Below are positions 5,388 to 10,915 of a stretch of DNA of 10,915 nucleotides, piece by piece. The stretch comes from JASHVB01 sp049522565 (GTDB lineage Bacteria > Pseudomonadota > Alphaproteobacteria > Acetobacterales > Acetobacteraceae). A program made the translations under genes and the position numbers. The DNA lies in assembly GCA_049522565.1 (NCBI GenBank), contig JBEKNT010000272.1, positions 1-10,915 on the forward strand, read 5' to 3'. How positions within the stretch are numbered: the stretch's first letter is position 1; every line of letters starts with the position of its first letter. The notes under the pieces are model-generated. The model was not told the origin of the DNA. It worked only from the letters and a program-made list of their open reading frames with translations, and made no database searches.

Positions 5388-7034
5388 ATGAGTCGCCCCG
5401 CCCGTGACCTGACACCGCTGGTCGATCTTACCCTGGAATCGGGCACCGGCCCGTTCCGCACCCGCCGCCCGGTCTATGTGGACCTGCTGCCGCCCTGCAA
5501 CCACGCCTGTCCGGCCGGGGAGAACATCCAGGGCTGGCTGGCGCTGGCGCAGGCGGGCGAGTACCGCAAAGCCTGGGAATTGCTGGTCGGCGACAACCCG
5601 TTGCCGGCGACGCACGGACGGGTCTGCTACCATCCCTGCGAAACCGGCTGCAATCGCGGCCAACTCGACGCGGCGGTGTCGATCCACGCGGTGGAACGCT
5701 TCCTCGGCGACAAGGCCAAGGCGGCAGGCTGGAACTTTCCGCCCGCCGCCCCGCCGTCGGGCAAGCGTGTGCTGGTGGTCGGCGCCGGCCCGAGCGGCCT
5801 GTCCGCGGCCTATCACCTGACGCGGCTCGGGCATGCGGTGGAAATCCACGAGGCCGGCCCGGTGGCGGGCGGCATGCTGCAATTCGGCATCCCCGCCTAT
5901 CGCCTGCCGCGCGCCGAACTGGCGGAGGAGGTCGCGCGCATCGAGCGCTTCGGCGTGAATATCGTATTGAATCACCCGGTGACCGACGTGCTGGCCGAGC
6001 GCGACGCGGGCAAGTTCGACGCGGTGTTCGTGGCGATCGGCGCGCATGTGGCGCAGCATGTCGATATCCCGGCGCGCGACGCGGTGCGCGTGCTGGATGC
6101 GGTGTCGCTGCTGCGCGACATGGGCACCGGGGAAAAACCGCAGCTTGGCCGCCGCGTGGTGATCTACGGCGGCGGCAACACCGCGATGGATGCGGCGCGC
6201 ACCGCACGGCGGCTCGGCGCGGAGGAGGCGTTGATCGTCTATCGCCGCGACCGCGCCCACATGCCGGCGCATGGTTTCGAGGCGGACGAGGCGCTGGAAG
6301 AAGGCGTCCGCATCCAGTGGCTGACCACCATCCGGGAAATCGTCGGCGCGACGCTGAAGGTCGAGCGCATGACGATCGACGACAAGGGCCGGCCGCAACC
6401 GACCGGCGAGTTCGACACGCTGGAGGCGGACAGCGTCGTGCTGGCGCTGGGCCAGGTGACCGACAGCGCGTTCCTGCGCAACGTGCCCGGCGTGGCGGTG
6501 AAGCCGGACGGCGTGGTGGAGGTGGACCGGCACATGATGACCGGCCATCCCGGGATGTTCGCCGGTGGCGACATGGTGCCGAGCGAGCGCACCGTCACGG
6601 TGGCGACCGGCCACGGCAAGCTGGCGGCGCGCAATATCGATGCCTGGCTGCGCTCCGGTGCCTACGACGCGCCGCAACGCCCGTCGGTGGTGACGTTCCC
6701 GATGCTGCACCTGCCGGTGTTCAGCGACGTCGACGTATCGCAGCAGCGGCGGCTGGAGGACAGCGAGCGGCTGAGCGGTTTCGACGAGGTGATGTCCGGG
6801 CTGTCGGAGACGGCGGCGCGGCATGAGGCGCAGCGCTGCCTGTCCTGCGGCGTGTGCTTCGAGTGCGATAACTGTTTCGCCGCCTGCCCGGAACAGGCGA
6901 TTGCGAAATTGGGACCGGGCAAGGGGTACAGCGTCGATCCGATGCGCTGCACCGGCTGTGCGGTCTGCTTCGAGCAATGCCCATGCCACGCGATCGACAT
7001 GGTGCAAGAGGCCGACTTCGTGGACCCGCCGTAG
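5388..7034 (+). CDS. GltD-like FAD/NAD(P)-dependent oxidoreductase with C-terminal 2x[4Fe-4S] ferredoxin domain
   Basis: This 548-residue soluble flavoprotein is related to the glutamate synthase small subunit. The N-terminal helical Fe-S domain has Cys at 37, 41, 80, 84 and 88 (PCNHACP and VCYHPCETGC). The FAD-binding motif GAGPSG is at 131-136. The NAD(P)-binding motif GGGNTAMD is at 260-267, followed by a VYRR stretch typical of NADP-type GltD relatives. The second FAD segment with a GD dyad comes next (MFAGGDMV). The C-terminal ferredoxin-like domain carries C484-x2-C-x2-C-x2-C-x2-C-x3-C500-P, and C521-x2-C-x2-C-x3-C531-P. No glutamate synthase large subunit is nearby. The adjacent nifJ instead suggests it passes electrons between NAD(P)H and the pyruvate oxidoreductase or a ferredoxin. 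A 114-bp gap containing a hairpin repeat separates it from nifJ. Other possible roles are general NAD(P)H:ferredoxin oxidoreductase activity. Confidence 0.88.
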   Translation: MSRPARDLTPLVDLTLESGTGPFRTRRPVYVDLLPPCNHACPAGENIQGWLALAQAGEYRKAWELLVGDNPLPATHGRVCYHPCETGCNRGQLDAAVSIHAVERFLGDKAKAAGWNFPPAAPPSGKRVLVVGAGPSGLSAAYHLTRLGHAVEIHEAGPVAGGMLQFGIPAYRLPRAELAEEVARIERFGVNIVLNHPVTDVLAERDAGKFDAVFVAIGAHVAQHVDIPARDAVRVLDAVSLLRDMGTGEKPQLGRRVVIYGGGNTAMDAARTARRLGAEEALIVYRRDRAHMPAHGFEADEALEEGVRIQWLTTIREIVGATLKVERMTIDDKGRPQPTGEFDTLEADSVVLALGQVTDSAFLRNVPGVAVKPDGVVEVDRHMMTGHPGMFAGGDMVPSERTVTVATGHGKLAARNIDAWLRSGAYDAPQRPSVVTFPMLHLPVFSDVDVSQQRRLEDSERLSGFDEVMSGLSETAARHEAQRCLSCGVCFECDNCFAACPEQAIAKLGPGKGYSVDPMRCTGCAVCFEQCPCHAIDMVQEADFVDPP

Positions 7035-7070
7035 CACGTCGCGAAGACGGGAATGGGGACGGAAAAGAAT

Positions 7071-7099
7071 ACTCCCCCTCCCACAAGGGGAGGGGGAGT
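7071..7099. repeat. Intergenic C/G-rich hairpin repeat
   Basis: Two perfect 12-base arms, actccccctccc (7071-7082) and its reverse complement (7088-7099), enclose a 5-nt loop. It sits in the gap between the flavoprotein and nifJ. No T-run follows, so it is a poor intrinsic terminator. It may act as a processing or attenuation site. The same arm sequence recurs at 10821-10843 and, degraded, at 109-135. Confidence 0.9.
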
Positions 7100-7135
7100 C
7101 TTAGTCACCCGAATCGCGCCCCTCGCCTTCAATTC

Positions 7136-7140
7136 AGGAG
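7136..7140 (+). promoter_or_regulatory. nifJ: Ribosome-binding site that fixes the nifJ start
   Basis: AGGAG lies 8 nt before the ATG at 7149. The longer in-frame start at 7053 has no such site and would translate the hairpin repeat into a Pro/Gly-rich leader absent from the family. Confidence 0.85.
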
Positions 7141-7148
7141 ACTCCCCT

Positions 7149-10100
7149 ATGCTGCGCAACCCCGCGACGATGGACGGCAATACCGCGGTGGCGCATGTCG
7201 CCTACCGGGTGAACGAAGTCTGCGCGATCTTCCCGATCACGCCGTCCTCCACCATGGCGGAACTGGCCGACGAATGGTCGGCGCTCGGCACCACCAACAT
7301 CTGGGGCAACGTCCCGGTGGTGCAGGAAATGCAGAGCGAGGGCGGCGCCGCCGGCGCGGTGCACGGCGCCTTGCAGTCCGGTGCGCTGACCACGACCTTC
7401 ACCGCCTCGCAGGGCCTGCTGCTGATGATCCCCAACATGTTCAAGATCGCCGGCGAGCTGACGCCGACCGTCTTCCATGTCGCGGCGCGCGCGCTCGCCA
7501 CCCAGGCGCTGTCGATCTTCGGCGACCACTCCGACGTGATGGCCGTCCGCACCACCGGTTTTGCGCTGCTGTCGTCCGCCTCGGTGCAGGAGGCGCATGA
7601 CGCGGCGCTGATCGCGCAGGCGGCGACGTTGGCGACGCGCGTGCCGTTCCTGCATTTCTTCGACGGGTTCCGCACCTCGCACGAGATCGGCACCATCTCG
7701 CTGCTGGACGACGCGCAGATCCGCGCGATGATCGACGACGACAAGGTGCGCGAATTCCGCGCCCGCGCGCTGACGCCGGAACATCCGGTAGTGCGCGGCA
7801 CGGCGCACAACCCGGACACGTTCTTCCAGGCGCGCGAGACGGTGAACCCATTCTACGCCCGCACCCCGGGGATGGTGCAGGAGACGATGGATCGGTTCGC
7901 CGCACTGACCGGGCGGCAATACCATCTGTTCGACTATGACGGGCCGGCGGATGCGGACCGCGTGCTGGTGCTGATGGGCTCGGGCGCCGAGACGGCGCGC
8001 ACCACGGCGGCGGCGCTGCGCCAGCGCGGCGAGAAGGTCGGCGTGTTGCAGGTGCGGCTGTACCGGCCATGGTCGGCCGAGGCCTTCCTCGCGGCATTGC
8101 CGGACAGCGTGACCGCGGTTGCCGTGCTTGAGCAAACCAAAGAGCCCGGCGCGACCGGCGAGCCGCTGTATCTCGACGTGGTCACCACCCTGGCGCAGGC
8201 CAGGGCCGCGGGATTGCTCCGCATGCCGGTGGTGATCGGCGGGCGCTACGGCCTGTCGTCCAAAGACTTCAACCCATCGATGGCGAAGGCGGCGTTCGAC
8301 GAATTGAAACAGCCGGCGCCGCGCAACAGCTTCACCGTCGGCATCAACGACGACGTGACGCATAGCAGCCTGACGCCGGATCCGGCATTCCGCGTCGAAC
8401 CGCCGGATGTCGTGGCCGCGGTGTTCTATGGGTTGGGCTCGGACGGCACGGTGGGCGCCAACAAGAACAGCGTGAAGATCATCGCCGAGGATGCCGGGCT
8501 CTATGCGCAGGGCTACTTCGTCTATGACTCGCACAAATCGGGCGCGCAGACCGTGTCGCATCTGCGGTTCGGGCCGCAGCCGATCCAGGCGCCGTACCTG
8601 ATCCAGCAGGCCAGCTTCGTCGGCGTGCACCAGTTCCAGTTCGTCGAGCGCTTCGACATGCTGCGGCTGGCCGCGCCCGGCGCCATCCTGCTGCTGAACA
8701 CGCGGTTCGGGCCGGATGACGTATGGGACCACCTGCCGCGCGCGATGCAGCAGCGGATCATCGAACTCGGACTGCGGTTTTTCGTGGTCGACGCCTCCGG
8801 CGTGGCGGCCAAGGCGGGGCTGCGCGGGCGCGCCAACACCGTGCTGCAAACCTGCTTCTTCGCGCTGTCCAACGTGCTGCCGCGCGTGCAGGCGATCACG
8901 CATATCAAGCACGCGATCCGCAAGTCCTATGAGAAGCGTGGCGAGGATGTGGTGGCACGCAACTTCGCCGCGGTGGACGCGGCGCTGGAAAACCTGTTCG
9001 AGGTGCAGGTGCCGGCGGAGCCGAGCAGCAACTGGGAGCGTCCGCCGGCGGTGCCGGCGCAGGCGCCGCAATTCGTGCGCGAGGTCACCGCCATGATGCT
9101 GGAAGGCCGCGGCGACGAAATCCCGGTGAGCAAGCTGCCGATCGATGGCACCTGGCCCTCCGGCACCGCGGTGTGGGAGAAGCGCAACGTCGCCGACACG
9201 ATCGCGGCGTGGAACGAAGATCTGTGCGTCCAGTGCGGCCAGTGCAGCTTCGTCTGCCCGCATGGCGTGATCCAGGCCCGCTACCTCGATGCCGCGCGGC
9301 TGGAGGGTGCGCCGCAAAGCTTCAAGTCCGCACCGATCAACGTGCGCGGCTTCCCCGATGTGCGCTTCACCTTGCAGTTCTCGATCGAGGACTGCACCGG
9401 CTGTGCCCTGTGCTACGAGGCGTGCCCCGCGACCAGCCCGACAAACGCCGCCGACAAGGCGATCGTGATGCGCGACAAGCTGCCGCTGATCGAGCCCGAG
9501 CGCGAGAATGCGCGGTTCTTCGCCGAGCTGCCGTTGAACGACCGCGCGCGGGTCGATTTCGCCAATGTGCGCGGCGTGCAGTTCCTCGAGCCGCTGTTCG
9601 TGTTCTCCGGTGCCTGCGCCGGCTGCGGCGAGACGCCCTACCTGAAGCTGCTGTCGCAATTGTTCGGCGACCGCCTGCAAATCGCCAACGCCACCGGCTG
9701 TTCGTCGATCTATGGCGGCAACCTGCCGGTCACGCCGTGGTCCACCAACCGTGAAGGCCGCGGCCCGGCGTGGTCGAACTCGCTGTTCGAGGACAATGCC
9801 GAATTCGGCCTGGGCTTCCGCCTGGCGGCCGACCAGCATGTCGAACTGGCGCGCAACCTGACGCGGTGGATGGCGCCGAGACTCGGCGAGGAACTGGTGC
9901 AGGCGGTCCTGCACGCGCCACAGGTGCGTGAATCGGAGATCCGCGCGCAGCGGGTGCGGGTGTCGGTGCTGACGCAGCGGCTGCGCGCGTTGGGTGACGC
10001 GCCCGGCGCGCTGGACCTGCTGTCGGTGGTCGATCACCTGGTGCGGCGCAGCATCTGGATCGTCGGCGGCGACGGCTGGGCGTACGACATCGGCTATGGC

Positions 10101-10799
10101 GGGCTCGACCACGTGCTGGCGAGCGCGCGCGACGTCAACGTGCTGGTGCTGGACACCGAGGTGTATTCCAACACCGGCGGCCAGGCGTCGAAGGCGACGC
10201 CGCTCGGGGCGGTGGCGAAGTTCGCCGCGGCCGGCAAGCGGGTGGCACGCAAGGACCTGGCGTTGCAGGCGATCGCCTACGGCAACGTCTACGTGGCGCA
10301 GATCGCGATGGGCGCCAATCCGCAGCAGACGCTCCAGGCGTTCCGCGAGGCCGAGGCGTATCCGGGGCCGTCGCTGATCCTGTCGTATTCGCATTGCATC
10401 GCCCACGGCATCGAGATGCAGCAGGGCATGAAGCAGCAGGACCTGGCGGTGGCGTGCGGCTACTGGCCGCTGTTCCGCTACAACCCGGCGATGCGCGAAC
10501 TCGGCGAGAACCCGTTCGTGCTGGACAGCCCGCGGCCGACGCTGCCGTTCAAGGACTATGCATATAACGAGATCCGCTACCGCTCGCTGGTGCAGACCCG
10601 GCCGGAGGATGCCGAGAAATTGCTCGCCGCGGCGCAGGCGGCGGTGCACGAGAAGTATCGCACCTACGAGGAGATGGCCGGCTGGTCGGCGACGCGGTTC
10701 CATCCGGTGGGGTTGCCGCGGGGTCCGCAGGCGACGGCGGCGGCGCATCCCGCCCCCATTCCGCATCCGGAATGGGAGCAGATCGGGGTGCGCGGGTAA
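7149..10799 (+). CDS. nifJ: Pyruvate:ferredoxin (flavodoxin) oxidoreductase, single-chain NifJ type
   Basis: This complete 1216-residue enzyme carries out TPP-dependent oxidative decarboxylation of pyruvate with CoA to acetyl-CoA, CO2 and reduced ferredoxin or flavodoxin. Domains are in the usual order. The N-terminal pyrimidine-side domain has FPITPSSTMAE, and the second domain has EQTKEPGATGEPLYLDV. The gamma-type domain has GLGSDGTVGANKNS and SHLRFGP, followed by the EKR linker (SYEKRGED). Two [4Fe-4S] motifs are present: C693-x2-C-x2-C-x3-C703 and C749-x2-C-x2-C-x3-C759. The TPP domain follows. Its proximal-cluster Cys are 823, 826, 851 and 1083, matching the spacing remembered for the Desulfovibrio africanus enzyme (812, 815, 840, 1071). 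The Mg/TPP motif GDGWAYDIG starts near residue 974, and SNTGGQASKATP follows. All key residues are present, so it should be active. It is oxygen-sensitive in most organisms, which fits the FNR-type box upstream of the cluster. The hairpin in the preceding gap could set its level relative to the flavoprotein. Confidence 0.96.
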   Translation: MLRNPATMDGNTAVAHVAYRVNEVCAIFPITPSSTMAELADEWSALGTTNIWGNVPVVQEMQSEGGAAGAVHGALQSGALTTTFTASQGLLLMIPNMFKIAGELTPTVFHVAARALATQALSIFGDHSDVMAVRTTGFALLSSASVQEAHDAALIAQAATLATRVPFLHFFDGFRTSHEIGTISLLDDAQIRAMIDDDKVREFRARALTPEHPVVRGTAHNPDTFFQARETVNPFYARTPGMVQETMDRFAALTGRQYHLFDYDGPADADRVLVLMGSGAETARTTAAALRQRGEKVGVLQVRLYRPWSAEAFLAALPDSVTAVAVLEQTKEPGATGEPLYLDVVTTLAQARAAGLLRMPVVIGGRYGLSSKDFNPSMAKAAFDELKQPAPRNSFTVGINDDVTHSSLTPDPAFRVEPPDVVAAVFYGLGSDGTVGANKNSVKIIAEDAGLYAQGYFVYDSHKSGAQTVSHLRFGPQPIQAPYLIQQASFVGVHQFQFVERFDMLRLAAPGAILLLNTRFGPDDVWDHLPRAMQQRIIELGLRFFVVDASGVAAKAGLRGRANTVLQTCFFALSNVLPRVQAITHIKHAIRKSYEKRGEDVVARNFAAVDAALENLFEVQVPAEPSSNWERPPAVPAQAPQFVREVTAMMLEGRGDEIPVSKLPIDGTWPSGTAVWEKRNVADTIAAWNEDLCVQCGQCSFVCPHGVIQARYLDAARLEGAPQSFKSAPINVRGFPDVRFTLQFSIEDCTGCALCYEACPATSPTNAADKAIVMRDKLPLIEPERENARFFAELPLNDRARVDFANVRGVQFLEPLFVFSGACAGCGETPYLKLLSQLFGDRLQIANATGCSSIYGGNLPVTPWSTNREGRGPAWSNSLFEDNAEFGLGFRLAADQHVELARNLTRWMAPRLGEELVQAVLHAPQVRESEIRAQRVRVSVLTQRLRALGDAPGALDLLSVVDHLVRRSIWIVGGDGWAYDIGYGGLDHVLASARDVNVLVLDTEVYSNTGGQASKATPLGAVAKFAAAGKRVARKDLALQAIAYGNVYVAQIAMGANPQQTLQAFREAEAYPGPSLILSYSHCIAHGIEMQQGMKQQDLAVACGYWPLFRYNPAMRELGENPFVLDSPRPTLPFKDYAYNEIRYRSLVQTRPEDAEKLLAAAQAAVHEKYRTYEEMAGWSATRFHPVGLPRGPQATAAAHPAPIPHPEWEQIGVRG

Positions 10800-10820
10800 G
10801 GCCTGGCGTCGCGATAGTCT

Positions 10821-10843
10821 CCCCCTCCCCTTGAGGGAGGGGG
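10821..10843. repeat. C/G-rich hairpin repeat after nifJ
   Basis: Perfect 9-base arms, ccccctccc (10821-10829) and gggaggggg (10835-10843), enclose a 5-nt loop 21 nt after the nifJ stop. It has the same core as the hairpin at 7071-7099. There is no T-run, but it could still stabilise or end the transcript. Confidence 0.85.
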
Positions 10844-10845
10844 TA

Positions 10846-10897
10846 GGGGGAGGGGTGCGTGCATCCGCCAGCCTACGGATGTACGCACCCCTCCCCC
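10846..10897. repeat. Long inverted repeat at the right edge
   Basis: A 22-base arm (10846-10867) and its partner (10876-10897) pair at 21 positions plus one G-T wobble, around an 8-nt loop. The arms contain the G-rich core followed by a gtgcg-catccg extension. The degraded left-edge copy also continues into a tgtgcaccca-like sequence. It directly follows the hairpin at 10821-10843, so the end of the window is a compound repeat. Confidence 0.85.
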
Positions 10898-10915
10898 CTC
10901 CCTTGGTCCGCTTCG

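Noticed and set aside
4803..7037. A 744-codon antisense open frame across the 177-aa gene and the flavoprotein
   Set aside because: Same GC-skewed shadow effect. It crosses two genes and an intergenic gap without any recognisable domain.
7053..7148. An earlier ATG (7053) for nifJ adding 32 residues
   Set aside because: It would translate the hairpin repeat, while AGGAG 8 nt before 7149 gives a proper start and a family-like N-terminus.
7134..10766. A 1210-codon open frame antisense to almost all of nifJ
   Set aside because: The nifJ strand has every family motif and a good ribosome-binding site. The antisense frame is Arg/His/Ala-rich, has no domain and is explained by GC3-biased codons that avoid stops on the opposite strand.
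1..10915. CRISPR arrays, tRNA or rRNA genes, insertion sequences with transposase
   Set aside because: I looked for regularly spaced direct repeats, tRNA T-arm signatures and transposase motifs, and saw none by eye. The repeats present are short inverted or dispersed ones.

Overview
The window is about 10.9 kb of very GC-rich bacterial DNA. Codon use is strongly GC3-biased, which produces long antisense open frames that are not genes. It probably comes from a respiring pseudomonad-phylum organism (Pseudomonadota). The evidence is a cbb3-oxidase maturation pair (ccoI end, ccoS), a FlgO-type lipoprotein, a perfect FNR/Anr/FixK-type box, and a NifJ-type pyruvate oxidoreductase. I cannot place it below phylum from sequence alone; Alphaproteobacteria (Rhodospirillales-like) or Gammaproteobacteria both fit. 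Both ends lie in the same C/G-rich intergenic hairpin repeat, and the first ~135 bases are homopolymer-rich and look unreliable. This suggests a whole short contig that broke at repeats.

Layout. (1) 137-885, plus: the C-terminal part of the copper P-type ATPase CcoI, followed by ccoS with an ATGA overlap. (2) 886-2199: a gene-poor accessory stretch with one gene, a GxxExxY-family PD-(D/E)XK nuclease-fold protein. It is enclosed by ~41 bp inverted repeats, and further out by copies of a short accgcagatgc motif. (3) 2200-3530, minus: two lipoproteins in tandem, the downstream one with a FlgO domain. A plausible sigma-70 promoter lies upstream. (4) 3768-4706, minus: a PfkB/Pfk-2-type sugar-phosphate kinase. 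(5) 4851-10799, plus: an unrecognised 177-aa protein, a GltD-like FAD/NAD(P) oxidoreductase with a C-terminal 2x[4Fe-4S] ferredoxin domain, and a complete 1216-aa pyruvate:ferredoxin/flavodoxin oxidoreductase (NifJ).

How it may work together. The 144-bp gap between the divergent pfkB and the three-gene oxidoreductase cluster contains a perfect TTGAT-N4-ATCAA palindrome. I infer that oxygen limitation co-controls a glycolytic kinase and a pyruvate-oxidising module. NifJ would convert pyruvate and CoA to acetyl-CoA and CO2. The GltD-like flavoprotein is the obvious candidate to exchange those low-potential electrons with NAD(P)(H), giving a split pyruvate:NAD(P)+ oxidoreductase. The 177-aa protein ends 3 nt before the flavoprotein start and is the least understood member. 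The nearby cbb3 maturation genes fit a microaerobic lifestyle, although they are not shown to be co-regulated.
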